A stretch of 64,000 nt of DNA from an uncultured Chloroflexota bacterium (GTDB lineage: Bacteria > Chloroflexota > Anaerolineae > Anaerolineales > Anaerolineaceae). Shown piece after piece: positions 23,968 to 33,088 of the stretch. The stretch spans positions 124,001-188,000 of the forward strand of contig CADATZ010000002.1 in the NCBI GenBank assembly GCA_902791025.1, given 5' to 3'. Every line of letters begins with the position of its first letter. The first letter of the stretch is position 1. Under the pieces are notes generated by a model. That model was not told the DNA's origin. It made no database searches and saw only the letters and a program-made list of their open reading frames with translations. The translations under genes were made by a program, and so were the position numbers.

Positions 23968-25716
23968 TTGATCTCAGCACCCGCTTCACTTTACCGCTGG
24001 ATCCCGTATCCCACCATGCCTGCTGAAGCTCTCAGTGAGCTTGCAGCCTATCCGCGCGTTCTGCAAAAGCTGTTATGGATCCGCGGAATCACCACACGCC
24101 GGGAAGCCGAGATATTTCTCACACAAAATGGCAGTCTGTACGATCCGCTGGATCAGGTGAAGGGCATGAAAAACATGCCGAAAGCGGTGAAAATGATCTG
24201 GGAGGCGGTAGACCGTGGGCAGAAAATCGCGGTTTATGGTGACTACGATGTAGATGGCATCACCGCCAGCACGATCCTGGTGCAATTGCTGCAGAAAATC
24301 GGTGCACCTGATCCGGTGAGCTATATTCCCGATCGCTTTGAAGAAGGATACGGTTTGAACAAAGAGGCATTAAAGACACTCTTTGATGCCGGGACCGATC
24401 TTGTTATCACGGTAGACTGCGGGATCCGTTCCACGGAAGAAGCACTTTATGCACAGCAGCTGGGACTCAAGCTGATCATATCCGATCACCATGAACCGGG
24501 TGAAGAGATCCCGGCCGCGGATGTGGTGATCTGTGCCAAACAACCGGGTGATCCATATCCGGAAAAAAATCTTGCAGGAGTCGGTGTGGCTTATAAAATT
24601 GCGGAGGCGGTTTTGGAAGCCCGTCCACAGGTCGGTTTTGAAGCCCGTGATTGGGTGGATATCGCGGCAATCGGCACGGTTGCTGATATCGTTCCCATGA
24701 GCGAAGAAAACCGGGCTATTGTCAAGGATGGACTGAGAAAGCTGCGAAACCAGCCGCGCTCCGCGATCCAGGCATTGGCGGAAGTCGGCGGATTCCGAAC
24801 CGCGGAAATTTCCAATCAAACCATCGGTTTCGGCATTGCTCCGCGGCTGAACGCGCCCGGACGGCTGGACAAAGCAAGTCTCTCCTTTGACCTGATGATG
24901 AGTGAAAAGCTTTCCGAAGCACGCCGGTTAGCGGAAGAAGTAAATCAGAAAAACACAGAGCGCAAGGATCTTACCGCACTGATCCAGAAAAAAGCCGCTG
25001 ACAGTATTCCAAAAGACAAAGTTCCCGCCGTCGTGTGCTGTCGGGACAAAGAATTCAATATGGGAATCGTCGGATTGGGAGCCGCCCGCCTTTCCGACAC
25101 GTTTTACCGTCCAACCATTATCGGCGCGGAAGGTGAAACGGAAACTCGCGCATCCTGCCGCTCCATCGAAGAATTCAGCATGATCGAAGCACTGGATGAG
25201 ATCAACGCGGCATATCCGGGATTGCTGAAAAAGTACGGTGGACACTGGAAGGCCGCCGGGCTGACAGTTGACAACGATAAATGGGATGAATTTGTGTCCC
25301 GCATCAATGAACTCGCTGAGAAAAAATTAGACTGGAAACAGCTGACCCCGGCAAAGAAATACGATATGGAGCTGACAACAGCTTATGCAGATCTGGCCCT
25401 TGTCGAACTGCTGGAGCAGCTGGAACCATTAGGCGAAGGGAACCCGGAACCGCTGTTTGTCTTCCGCAATCTGAAAGTTCAGTGGGTGAAACGAATCGGG
25501 AAAGACCAGACACACCTCAAAGTCACCTTTGCCGATGAGAACGGCCGGGTGATCGACGCGGTCGGTTTTGGTCTTGCGGATTGGTGCGACTGGCTCAAGT
25601 CCCACGACCGAATCGACGTGCTCTGCAAGCTCGAGAAAAACACCTATCAAAACGAAACCAAGCTGCAATTGCAGGTCATTGATTTCAGAATTCCGGAAGG
25701 AGACGTTAGGAGATAG
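23968..25716 (+). CDS. recJ: Single-stranded-DNA-specific exonuclease RecJ
   Basis: The 582-residue protein has the DHH phosphoesterase motifs (Y-G-D-Y-D-V-D-G near residue 90, S-D-H-H-E-P-G near 170) and the DHHA1 domain with G-G-H-x-x-A-A-G, followed by an OB-type C-terminal part. RecJ degrades ssDNA 5'-3' in recombination and repair. A TTG start at 23968 with AAAGG upstream is assumed; an internal ATG about 48 bases later is an alternative. The last codons and the TAG stop are made of repeat sequence (GTTAGGAGATAG). Confidence 0.93.
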   Translation: MISAPASLYRWIPYPTMPAEALSELAAYPRVLQKLLWIRGITTRREAEIFLTQNGSLYDPLDQVKGMKNMPKAVKMIWEAVDRGQKIAVYGDYDVDGITASTILVQLLQKIGAPDPVSYIPDRFEEGYGLNKEALKTLFDAGTDLVITVDCGIRSTEEALYAQQLGLKLIISDHHEPGEEIPAADVVICAKQPGDPYPEKNLAGVGVAYKIAEAVLEARPQVGFEARDWVDIAAIGTVADIVPMSEENRAIVKDGLRKLRNQPRSAIQALAEVGGFRTAEISNQTIGFGIAPRLNAPGRLDKASLSFDLMMSEKLSEARRLAEEVNQKNTERKDLTALIQKKAADSIPKDKVPAVVCCRDKEFNMGIVGLGAARLSDTFYRPTIIGAEGETETRASCRSIEEFSMIEALDEINAAYPGLLKKYGGHWKAAGLTVDNDKWDEFVSRINELAEKKLDWKQLTPAKKYDMELTTAYADLALVELLEQLEPLGEGNPEPLFVFRNLKVQWVKRIGKDQTHLKVTFADENGRVIDAVGFGLADWCDWLKSHDRIDVLCKLEKNTYQNETKLQLQVIDFRIPEGDVRR

Positions 25717-25728
25717 GAGTTAGTGGTC
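25700..25728 (+). repeat. TTAG-type repeat at the recJ/cobU junction
   Basis: GGAGACGTTAGGAGATAGGAGTTAGTGG forms the end of recJ and runs to the converging cobU stop. No other terminator is visible between these converging genes. Confidence 0.5.
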
Positions 25729-26292
25729 GTCTTTAATTTTCATCGGGATGCCGGCGATCATGAAAATCACTTCTCCTGCGCGGGCAGCAGCGGCCTGATT
25801 GGCACGTCCAAGAAGATCGCGGTAGGTTCTGCCCATTTTATATGCCGGGACGATGCCCATTCCCACTTCATTGGAAACAAGCAGCCAATGCGTTTCCGGA
25901 TGAGAAGCGATAAGTTCAAACAGGCTGTCCAATTCCCTTTCACACAAGATCTCAAACGCTTTCGCTTCGCCTATGTTTTCATTCAGTGTCAGCAAAAGAT
26001 TTGAAGTCAGGATGGAAAGGCAGTCAAATAAAACACAGTCGGCGGCTTTTTCCTTCAAAGCTTTTTCGAGTTTCTCCGCTGCACGTGAAGGAGCTTCAAC
26101 CGTGCGCCAGGCATGCGGTCTTCGCTGCTGATGGCGGGCTACACGGTCACGCATCTCATCATCAAGAACTTGTGCAGAAGCGCAATAGATCACATCATCG
26201 CCAAATTCCCGCGCACGCTCCTCAGCCAGTGCTGATTTTCCGCTGCGTGCCCCGCCGAGAATAAAGGTTAAATTGGATAAAGTTTGCGTCAT
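25720..26292 (-). CDS. cobU: Adenosylcobinamide kinase / adenosylcobinamide-phosphate guanylyltransferase
   Basis: The 190-residue enzyme activates cobinamide to adenosylcobinamide-GDP in the nucleotide-loop assembly of B12. It has the family P-loop G-G-A-R-S-G-K-S, the D-C-L-S-I-L strand and the S-N-E-V-G-M-G-I-V-P signature. The ATG at 26292 overlaps the cbiR stop as ATGA, which supports this start over the ATG six bases upstream. It is the last gene of cobS-cbiR-cobU. Confidence 0.93.
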   Translation of the reverse strand: MTQTLSNLTFILGGARSGKSALAEERAREFGDDVIYCASAQVLDDEMRDRVARHQQRRPHAWRTVEAPSRAAEKLEKALKEKAADCVLFDCLSILTSNLLLTLNENIGEAKAFEILCERELDSLFELIASHPETHWLLVSNEVGMGIVPAYKMGRTYRDLLGRANQAAAARAGEVIFMIAGIPMKIKDDH

Positions 26293-27065
26293 ATGCATCC
26301 TTTCACTACTTCCATAGAGGATTCAAAATCTGATTGATTGAAAATTTCCAGGGTAACCACACCGCTGTAAGAGGCAAGAAAGAGTTCATCGATTACACTT
26401 TTGATAAGCCCTTTGTCCATATGAGAAAGGGACTGGTGATCGCGCGTTCCAACACCATGCAGATGGATGACCGAGGTAAGCGGGAGCCATTTCCGCATTA
26501 CCGGCACCGGATCGATCTTCTGCAGGAACAAATGACCGATATCCAGGCAGACATGCGTACCGCAGGCATGAACAACGGGGCCGTTCCATTCAATCGGATA
26601 GGTCTCCAGGTTTTCAACAGCAAGCTCCGACCGGATCCCGGAACGTTCGGACAGCATATTCACCGCCCGGATGCGCTGCTGCTGCCATTCTGACAAATCC
26701 GGTCCTTCTGCGAATGGGATATCCTTACATTCCAGATGGCAAACGTAAGCAAACGGATCCAAATCCCGTGTCCCGTTGATGACCTTCAAAGCCTTTTCAA
26801 TAGAGATATCGCACGCATCCGCTGAAAAATTGAGGTTTAATGGCAAATGAACGGTGTAACTCAGTCCGTTTTCCGCCGCAAGGCGGTTCAGTTTCTCAAC
26901 TTGTTTTTCATCGGGAATATTGCAGTATTCATCGATATCAAAAAGCACCAGTTCAATATCCTTCACCTTATCCGCAAGAAAACGGACATTCGGAAGAATA
27001 TCATCAGGAATAATATAGGAACTGGTCCCGATGCGGAAGGGAAGTTTGTCGATCCAACGGTTCAC
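26289..27065 (-). CDS. cbiR: Cobamide remodelling phosphodiesterase CbiR
   Basis: The 258-residue protein is a TIM-barrel of the xylose-isomerase/AP-endonuclease-2 superfamily. Its opening F-R-I-G-T-S-S-Y-I-I-P followed by I-L-P-N-V-R-F-L and D-I-E-L-V-L-F matches CbiR as I know it. CbiR, described in Akkermansia, cuts the nucleotide loop of incoming cobamides so that the corrinoid can be rebuilt with another lower ligand. Metal-binding candidates are seen in V-H-L-P, C-H-L-E, A-V-E-N and L-D-I-G-H. Its place between cobS and cobU, with GTGA and ATGA overlaps on either side, strongly supports the role. It starts with GTG. Confidence 0.82.
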   Translation of the reverse strand: MNRWIDKLPFRIGTSSYIIPDDILPNVRFLADKVKDIELVLFDIDEYCNIPDEKQVEKLNRLAAENGLSYTVHLPLNLNFSADACDISIEKALKVINGTRDLDPFAYVCHLECKDIPFAEGPDLSEWQQQRIRAVNMLSERSGIRSELAVENLETYPIEWNGPVVHACGTHVCLDIGHLFLQKIDPVPVMRKWLPLTSVIHLHGVGTRDHQSLSHMDKGLIKSVIDELFLASYSGVVTLEIFNQSDFESSMEVVKGCI

Positions 27066-27805
27066 GGGAGCACCTGTGCTGCGAGCAGGATAATGATTTC
27101 TCCGAGTTCTATGCTGAATCCCAGCACGTCACCATTGATCCCGCCGATCTTCTTTTTTGCTGTCCAACCCAGCAAAAAGACAAATAGAACATTGACCGGC
27201 AGATAAAGCAGTCCCCATGGAATTCCGTAAAGAATCGCAAGGAGAATCGGAAGCGGAGAGGCAAACAAAACGATCTGCTCCGGGCAATACTTTCGCAGCA
27301 TCGCGGCCAACCCGTTGGGATTCACCAACGGCAGCCGGATCAACATCAGCATTGCCCACCGGGCAGATGCACCTGTCAGTGCAAAGAAAATCAGGAACTT
27401 ATTTGCCGGAAGATTCCAGATGCAGAGCCATTTCAAAGTCAGCGCGCAGAAAACTCCCAGCGCACCATAGGTACCCAGACGGGAATCCTTCATGATCTCC
27501 AGCCGCCGTTCCGGTGCCGCAGAGCACCAGAATCCATCCATGCAGTCAGCAAGCCCATCCCAGTGCAATCCCCCGCTGAGGAGGATCCAGACGATCAGAC
27601 AAAGAAACGCGGCAATCGGCTTTACAAAAAAGGCAGAAAAAAGCCTGTAAGAACCTCCCGCGCATAAACCGATCAAGGCACCGACCAACGGGTAAAATAC
27701 CGCTGACCAGCCAAAATCGAGATCACTCCATTCTTTCCGCTGTGGTACAGGCAGAACAGTAAGAAATCCCAAAGCCATGCGAAATGCATTAATAAAATCC
27801 GGCAT
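27062..27805 (-). CDS. cobS: Adenosylcobinamide-GDP ribazoletransferase (cobalamin synthase)
   Basis: The 247-residue membrane enzyme joins adenosylcobinamide-GDP with alpha-ribazole. It opens with the usual F-L-T-V-L-P-V-P and has the catalytic G-G-L-H-W-D-G-L-A-D-C-M-D-G-F motif and about six membrane segments. It heads the operon cobS-cbiR-cobU. A TAGAAT box lies 9 bases before its ATG and no ribosome-binding site is seen, so its mRNA may be nearly leaderless. Confidence 0.95.
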   Translation of the reverse strand: MPDFINAFRMALGFLTVLPVPQRKEWSDLDFGWSAVFYPLVGALIGLCAGGSYRLFSAFFVKPIAAFLCLIVWILLSGGLHWDGLADCMDGFWCSAAPERRLEIMKDSRLGTYGALGVFCALTLKWLCIWNLPANKFLIFFALTGASARWAMLMLIRLPLVNPNGLAAMLRKYCPEQIVLFASPLPILLAILYGIPWGLLYLPVNVLFVFLLGWTAKKKIGGINGDVLGFSIELGEIIILLAAQVLP

Positions 27806-27819
27806 CGTTTAAAAATTCT

Positions 27820-27962
27820 AAATCAGGATGTAGAAGGTAGGATGTAGAAGGTAGAAGGTAGGATGTAGGATGTAGGATGCAGGATGTAGAAGATAAACAT
27901 TATCGCTTTATCTCTACCACCTACCACCTACCAACACCTAACACCCAACACCTAACACCTTT
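27820..27962. repeat. Paired degenerate array between galK and cobS
   Basis: On the + strand, units such as AGGATGTAGAAGGTAGAAGG and TAGGATGTAGGATGCAGG run to about 27893. A short spacer with AAACATTATCGC is followed by CTACCACCTACCACC and CACCTAACACCCAACACC units that end at the galK stop. The two halves are broadly complementary, so a long imperfect hairpin can form. On the minus strand the array begins at the galK stop codon. Confidence 0.7.
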
Positions 27963-29244
27963 AAAATACCTGCGCACAGCCGATCGGGCGGATGGACATC
28001 AGCGTGCAGGCGCCCGGGAAGAGCTGCGCTTCCACATCCTGTTTGAAGCTTTCCACCATATCGACCGGAACAATAGCCAGAATAGTACCGGCAAAACCGC
28101 CGCCATGTACACGGAAAGCGCCCTTTCCCTTCAGAGCACGTTCAGCCACAGCGAGTGCATACGCCACATCCTGATGCTCAGTTTGTCCGCTGATGATAAC
28201 ATTCTGCAGGTGGATATAGGAAGAGATACCGGATTCTTTGACGATCCTGAGGAAACCATCAATATCATTTTTCTCCAGAGCTTCGGCCTCATCAACCGCG
28301 CGCTTGTTTTCCTCAAAGAAATGGATGGCACGCAGAACTGCTCTGTCGCCGGTTTGCTTCCGAACCTTACCGATTTCGGCCCAAAATTCGTTTTCATCCA
28401 CTTCGCGGAGAACTTCCTTTCCGAAAGCAGCGGCAACCTTGCGCATTTCGATCGGGATCCCGGCATAGACATTGGAAAGATCCGCATGGGCACTGCCGGT
28501 ATCAATGACGAAAATGGAATACTGTTTTCCCAGCACTTCGGTTGAAATCGGCCGGATAACAGGTGCGGAAGTATCCTTGAAATCAATCGCGACAAAACCG
28601 CCGACTGCTGAAGCTGTTTGATCCATCAAACCACTGGGCTTGCCAAAATAATGCTGTTCGGCATATTGCCCAATTTTCGCGAGTGTCACCGGAGAATGCT
28701 GACCGCCGCAGAATAAGCCGTTCAATACTTCACCATACAGCACTTCAAAGGCAGCGGAAGATGAGATGCCGGAGCCGCCGGGGACATCAGAAGTGATACA
28801 TACATTAAAGCCCTGAACATCAAAGCCGGCTTTTTTGATCTCAGCGGTAACCCCGCGCACCAGAGAAGCGGTCGTCTCGTGTTCATCAGCATGCGGTTCC
28901 AGGTCATTCAGGTCAATTTCAAGTCCGCCGTAGCCAACGGAAAAAACGTTGATTTTGTCAGTCCCGTTCAGTCCGGCAGCAGCGATCATATCGCGGTCAA
29001 TGGCTGCGGCAAGGACACAGCCGTGCTGATGGTCGGTATGATTACCGCCGACTTCAATACGTCCGGGAGCGCTGAAAAGATGAATATCCTGCGGCTCCGG
29101 GAAATGCTCCTTATAAGCACTCAGAAGTGTGAAAATTCGGTTTTGATACTTCTCCCGGTCGGAATCGTAGCGGGGATAGAGTTTCTTCAGTGTTTCGTCA
29201 TAGGTACCCTGACGAACAGCTTCGACAGCCTGGGTAATATTCAT
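27961..29244 (-). CDS. galK: Galactokinase
   Basis: The 427-residue GHMP kinase phosphorylates galactose at C1 (Leloir pathway). The galactokinase signature reads A-P-G-R-I-E-V-G-G-N-H-T-D-H-Q-H-G (59-75), with G-G-N-H in place of the common I-G-E-H; the ATP loop is P-G-G-S-G-I-S-S-S-A-A, and the C-terminus has V-H-G-G-G-F-A-G-T. A roughly 50-residue N-terminal extension is present compared with E. coli GalK. AGGAG precedes the ATG. It is four bases downstream of a membrane glycosyltransferase gene, so the two are co-transcribed. Confidence 0.92.
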   Translation of the reverse strand: MNITQAVEAVRQGTYDETLKKLYPRYDSDREKYQNRIFTLLSAYKEHFPEPQDIHLFSAPGRIEVGGNHTDHQHGCVLAAAIDRDMIAAAGLNGTDKINVFSVGYGGLEIDLNDLEPHADEHETTASLVRGVTAEIKKAGFDVQGFNVCITSDVPGGSGISSSAAFEVLYGEVLNGLFCGGQHSPVTLAKIGQYAEQHYFGKPSGLMDQTASAVGGFVAIDFKDTSAPVIRPISTEVLGKQYSIFVIDTGSAHADLSNVYAGIPIEMRKVAAAFGKEVLREVDENEFWAEIGKVRKQTGDRAVLRAIHFFEENKRAVDEAEALEKNDIDGFLRIVKESGISSYIHLQNVIISGQTEHQDVAYALAVAERALKGKGAFRVHGGGFAGTILAIVPVDMVESFKQDVEAQLFPGACTLMSIRPIGCAQVF

Positions 29245-29248
29245 AGCT

Positions 29249-31771
29249 TTACTCCTGTGTTTTTGTTGTCAGGATACGCGGTGCGGCATCCTGCCCATTT
29301 GATGGAATTATAACAGCATCCGCACGGAAAAAGCCCTGTTCATCGTCTGTTCCGATAACGTAAACATCAGCGGCATTGGGAATGAAAGCGGGAACTTTTT
29401 CCATCGGCAGGATCACGTCATGATTCTCCTCGTTTAATAAAACAAATCCAAGCCGGGCAAAATCGCGGATCCTGTAAGCGATCCAGGGATGTCCGCTTGC
29501 CAGACCATGGTTCTCTTCAAAATAACGTGGGTAAATAATACGTCCGTTCAGGATCGTTCTGTCCGGTTGCTCAAGAATGGTATTCAGCAGCTTTTCCTGT
29601 TCCGGATAAGCAGAAACCAAAGAGCGGACAGCACTAAGGTTCTCATCGGAGGTCTGTACAAAGACCTGCTGCGGTATCAGTTTTCCGCTCAGTGCGGGGG
29701 CGCAGCCGAGAATGAGGAACAGTACAAATATACACGCAAGTGCAGCAGGATATACCTTCTGACGGGAAACATCAAGCGCAGGAACTGACAACATCCGATC
29801 TCTTTTAAAACCGAAAGATGCTGAAACCTGCCAGGCGATTTCCGCAAACCCAAGGGCAAAATAAAAATAATAAAACCAGTCTCCGGGCAGAGCGAACCGC
29901 CATCCGGAATAGCGCGCCGCGCCGGTGCTGCCAAGGTAAAGCGAGCACATCAAAAACGGCAGCAGCCCCGCCAGACCGGCACGTTTCCATGCAGCAGCCA
30001 TTCCAAGCGAAATAATGGCAAGGAACAACAGGAGTACCGGTATATTTTTCGGTGCAAGCAGACGTCCCTCCACATCATGAAAATCCGTATTGGTCACATC
30101 TCGAACGGTGAGATTCGGATCCGTTCCAAAGGGCAGCGCCGTCAGAGCAACGATCTCATTGGCGGTAAAGTGAGAAGCGATAAAACGAATCACATACAGC
30201 GGTTTTTCAAAGAAGAAATCAACCATATGCCGCTGATTTCGTGCCGCGTAATCCGCATCGCTCTCACCGGGTTCACGGGTAACAACATTATTTACATCAT
30301 CAGACCAGCGGCGGGCAAGCTCTGTGCTGTGCACCCCGGGTTCATCCAGAATAAAATCACCGGTAATGATCTTGGAGCGGATAAACCACGGCGCGATCAC
30401 AAAAAGCGCAGCCAGACCAAAACCAATCGCGGGAAGGATCCGCTTGCGGAACGGCAATCCCTTTCGCATCAGGAAAAACAATGGCGGGAAAGGAATCAGC
30501 GCGATAAACTGAGAACGAACCGTAACACACAGCCCCATCAAACAACCTGCGAGCATCATACGCCAAACCGAACGGGGCTTTTGGAACCAGTCTGCAATTA
30601 CACAAATTGCCGCCAGCAGGCAGAGCATGGCAGGCAGATCAGAAAGCCACATTTTCGCGCTTGAAACCATAAAATATGGGCCAAGCTGAATGGTATTATA
30701 TTCCCGCAGCGCAGCCAGTCCTGCCGCGAGAACTCCGGCTCCATGGGAATGCAGCCTTCTGCCCAGCAGGTACATACAGGCAGGGATCAATGCCAGCAGA
30801 ATTGTCAGGCAATCGATCGTTTTCAGAATATCCCGGTTCGTGAGTGTTTCAAAGAAGGCGATAACCGTTATCAGGAATTGACGGTAAGCGATCGTGGTTT
30901 TGAAACCAAAGCCTGCGAGGATGCTTTCCGCCCAGAGGCCGAAATTCGCCGCATCTGACGCCGGATAGGGCAGGTAATTCGGAGCTGTTATTTCATGAAA
31001 ATAACTGTGATCCAGCACCTCTTCTGTCGGGATCGAAACCCAAAGGACGCAAGTTCCGATCCATACAGCAAAAAACAATATCCAGGTGGTCAGCCGGTGA
31101 TTCCGGTATGCATGACACAGATACAAAATAAATGCAACTGTCAGAGCGATCCATATCGAAAGATAGATTTCCCAATATTGGATAGCCATTCCTGTCGGCT
31201 GCCAGTCCATTTCATCTGGTACGATCCCGATTCCGGTGATTCGAATAAAGAGATAAATTCCTAAGCTGACAAGAAAATAAAGAAAGGCGACGGAGCGAAT
31301 GGAGATTTGTTCCGAACCAACTGAAAGGCTGGATGTATTCAGATGATAGAGAAGCAGTACTCCGGTGCCACAAAAAACACAGAAGAGGATCAAGAGCGGT
31401 TCAACACGAATAAAGAAGGGGATAAAGCTTTCATCGGATAGAAACTTACCTGCTATCCATCCCAGAGAAAAGATGAGAAAAAGAATTGTGAAAAGTCTTT
31501 TCCAGAAATGAGATTTCGACGCTCTGCAAAGGAACGAAAAGCATTTTCCACCGGGATCGATCAATCCGAAAATTCCCAGCAGCACAAAAAGCAGTGCAGC
31601 TGCCATCATCATCAATCGGGATGCAGAATAACCGAGAAATACGCTGTTGAGGGAATTATCCCCGATAACAGCCAGTCGATACAGAGAAAACCCGGCTGTG
31701 AGGATCACCATGAAAAACCAGAGTCGGATCAGCACTCCGGAGCTGCTTTGACGTTTATTATTCGTTGCCAT
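29249..31771 (-). CDS. Large membrane glycosyltransferase-like protein (GT-C/PMT superfamily)
   Basis: From the ATG at 31771 the protein is about 840 residues, with some fifteen hydrophobic segments in the first 650 and an extracytoplasmic C-terminal region. An acidic loop after early membrane helices (Y-L-P-Y-P-A-S-D-A-A-N-F-G) and the following L-G-R-R-L pattern resemble ArnT/PMT-type polyprenyl-phosphate-sugar glycosyltransferases. The donor and acceptor are unknown. The start at 31771 is preferred because a TATAAT box lies exactly 7 bases upstream; a start 99 bases earlier would place the promoter inside the gene. Confidence 0.7.
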   Translation of the reverse strand: MATNNKRQSSSGVLIRLWFFMVILTAGFSLYRLAVIGDNSLNSVFLGYSASRLMMMAAALLFVLLGIFGLIDPGGKCFSFLCRASKSHFWKRLFTILFLIFSLGWIAGKFLSDESFIPFFIRVEPLLILFCVFCGTGVLLLYHLNTSSLSVGSEQISIRSVAFLYFLVSLGIYLFIRITGIGIVPDEMDWQPTGMAIQYWEIYLSIWIALTVAFILYLCHAYRNHRLTTWILFFAVWIGTCVLWVSIPTEEVLDHSYFHEITAPNYLPYPASDAANFGLWAESILAGFGFKTTIAYRQFLITVIAFFETLTNRDILKTIDCLTILLALIPACMYLLGRRLHSHGAGVLAAGLAALREYNTIQLGPYFMVSSAKMWLSDLPAMLCLLAAICVIADWFQKPRSVWRMMLAGCLMGLCVTVRSQFIALIPFPPLFFLMRKGLPFRKRILPAIGFGLAALFVIAPWFIRSKIITGDFILDEPGVHSTELARRWSDDVNNVVTREPGESDADYAARNQRHMVDFFFEKPLYVIRFIASHFTANEIVALTALPFGTDPNLTVRDVTNTDFHDVEGRLLAPKNIPVLLLFLAIISLGMAAAWKRAGLAGLLPFLMCSLYLGSTGAARYSGWRFALPGDWFYYFYFALGFAEIAWQVSASFGFKRDRMLSVPALDVSRQKVYPAALACIFVLFLILGCAPALSGKLIPQQVFVQTSDENLSAVRSLVSAYPEQEKLLNTILEQPDRTILNGRIIYPRYFEENHGLASGHPWIAYRIRDFARLGFVLLNEENHDVILPMEKVPAFIPNAADVYVIGTDDEQGFFRADAVIIPSNGQDAAPRILTTKTQE

Positions 31772-31778
31772 GTCTCTA

Positions 31779-31784
31779 ATTATA
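31779..31784 (-). promoter_or_regulatory. -10 box of a likely leaderless glycosyltransferase-galK mRNA
   Basis: On the minus strand TATAAT is followed by 7 bases and the ATG at 31771. No ribosome-binding site is present. Confidence 0.6.
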
Positions 31785-31839
31785 ACGGCGGATTTAGGAA
31801 ACAGCTGGTAAAGAAGTTCTTTGTCTGATCCGGTATTCT

Positions 31840-31851
31840 GTTCACGTGAAC
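31840..31851. promoter_or_regulatory. Palindrome GTTCACGTGAAC upstream of the glycosyltransferase promoter
   Basis: This perfect 12-base palindrome lies about 56 bases upstream of the -10 box at 31784. It could be an operator for a dimeric regulator. No other copy was noticed in the window. Confidence 0.35.
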
Positions 31852-31947
31852 CCGAACTGGCCCAGGACATCAGACAAGAATTATTGTACTATCAAACAGA
31901 GTGATTAAAAAATCTGCATATTGCGGTTTTGAGTAGATATTTTAATT

Positions 31948-32037
31948 CGGAGCACATGGGGACTGGCATCTTGTGCGGCGCAGCACGCACAAGTGTGCCT
32001 GTCCTCATGTGCTCCGCTGCGGGTTCTGAACAGTTAC
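31948..32037. repeat. Nested-palindrome repeat, copy 2
   Basis: The outer arms CGGAGCACATG (31948-31958) and CATGTGCTCCG (32006-32016) are perfectly complementary and continue inwards as GGGACTGGCA / TGCCTGTCC with few mismatches. The inner stem is CTTGTGCG (31970-31977) with CGCACAAG (31986-31993). The flank CGCTGCGG to CAGTTAC is shared with copy 1. It lies just 3' of the membrane protein gene at 32041, as copy 1 lies 3' of the exchanger gene. Confidence 0.85.
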
Positions 32038-32040
32038 TTT

Positions 32041-33081
32041 TTATTTAATTTCATCGATCAGCAGGGTGTTGCGCTGTCCGTCATCAATAATAAGGGCCGT
32101 CAGCACGCTGCTGCTCATTGTCCCATCCCGATTATAGCTGGTCAATGTATAGCGAACTTCAGCCGGATTCACATTTTCCGCCTGCAGATATGCCTGGGAA
32201 ACATCATATCTGCTGACATTGCCCAGAAGCGCCCGATAATTTTCGATTGGGGTCCCGCTTCCGTTATAACAGCAGCTCACCTGCATATCTTCCGAGAGCA
32301 TCCACCAGGCCTGGTCAAAATTTCTGTCATTCAGATAGGTGTAATAGGTAATGATAAATTGCTGGGGCGTTGGGTATTTTCCGCTGGGCCAGGGCGTATT
32401 GGTCGGCTGGCTGCCGGACGAAATGTTCAGGATCAATGATTCACCATATGCAGCTGCAGTGGCATTAAAAGCGAGATAATCCGAGACACCGAAAAGCGGT
32501 GTTTCCGTCGGCGCCATCGCCGTTTCATTCGCGTTCATTGTTTCAACGACCTGTGTATGACCCAGGGCTGCCTGCTGCGTTTGTAAGACAAAATTCTCCC
32601 GCTGTAAAAAAAGTCTGGATCCGATCACGAAGCCAAGAACCAGAAGAAAAATTGCGCCGAGGATGTAAAATGTATTTTTGAGAATAGGATGAGCGACTGC
32701 CTGCTTTCGGGTCTCTTCCAGTGGAGAAAAATAATACCCTCCCACAGTTCCGGAACCGCCGTTACTGGTGATCAGCGCAATAAAGTCCGATCCCAGTTGA
32801 TGCGTCGTCCAGACCGTGGGAGATAATTTTATGATAGAAAAAACATGAACCGAACTTTCGCCCGGGTTTAATCGAAAGTTTTTCGGGTTAACATCGATCC
32901 AGCCAACCTGAACATTGATCTGACCGGATAAAACACGGTCACCCTCATTCGTAATGGTAAGAACTGCCTGTCCCCGCTTTTTGATTTCCCGGGCATTATT
33001 CAATTCACCGAAATCCAGCATATCCGGCTCAAAACTGAGCCTTGCTGCCGGAATTTTTTCTGTCTCGATTTTATCGGCCAA
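32041..33081 (-). CDS. Single-pass membrane protein with Ig-like N-terminal and NTF2-like C-terminal region
   Basis: I do not recognise the family. The start is uncertain: the open frame extends 126 bases into the ROK kinase gene, and the TTG at 33081, just after the kinase stop, is taken here (346 residues). The N-terminal about 110 residues form a beta-sandwich-like region with F-E-P-D-M-L-D-F-G-E-L, similar to ASPM/SPD-2/Hydin-type domains. One membrane helix follows (F-Y-I-L-G-A-I-F-L-L-V-L-G-F), then an Ala/Thr-rich linker and a C-terminal domain (P-T-P-Q-Q-F-I-I-T-Y-Y-T-Y-L) that looks like the NTF2-like folds common in lipoproteins of this group. Confidence 0.5.
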   Translation of the reverse strand: MADKIETEKIPAARLSFEPDMLDFGELNNAREIKKRGQAVLTITNEGDRVLSGQINVQVGWIDVNPKNFRLNPGESSVHVFSIIKLSPTVWTTHQLGSDFIALITSNGGSGTVGGYYFSPLEETRKQAVAHPILKNTFYILGAIFLLVLGFVIGSRLFLQRENFVLQTQQAALGHTQVVETMNANETAMAPTETPLFGVSDYLAFNATAAAYGESLILNISSGSQPTNTPWPSGKYPTPQQFIITYYTYLNDRNFDQAWWMLSEDMQVSCCYNGSGTPIENYRALLGNVSRYDVSQAYLQAENVNPAEVRYTLTSYNRDGTMSSSVLTALIIDDGQRNTLLIDEIK

Positions 33082-33088
33082 AAACAGC

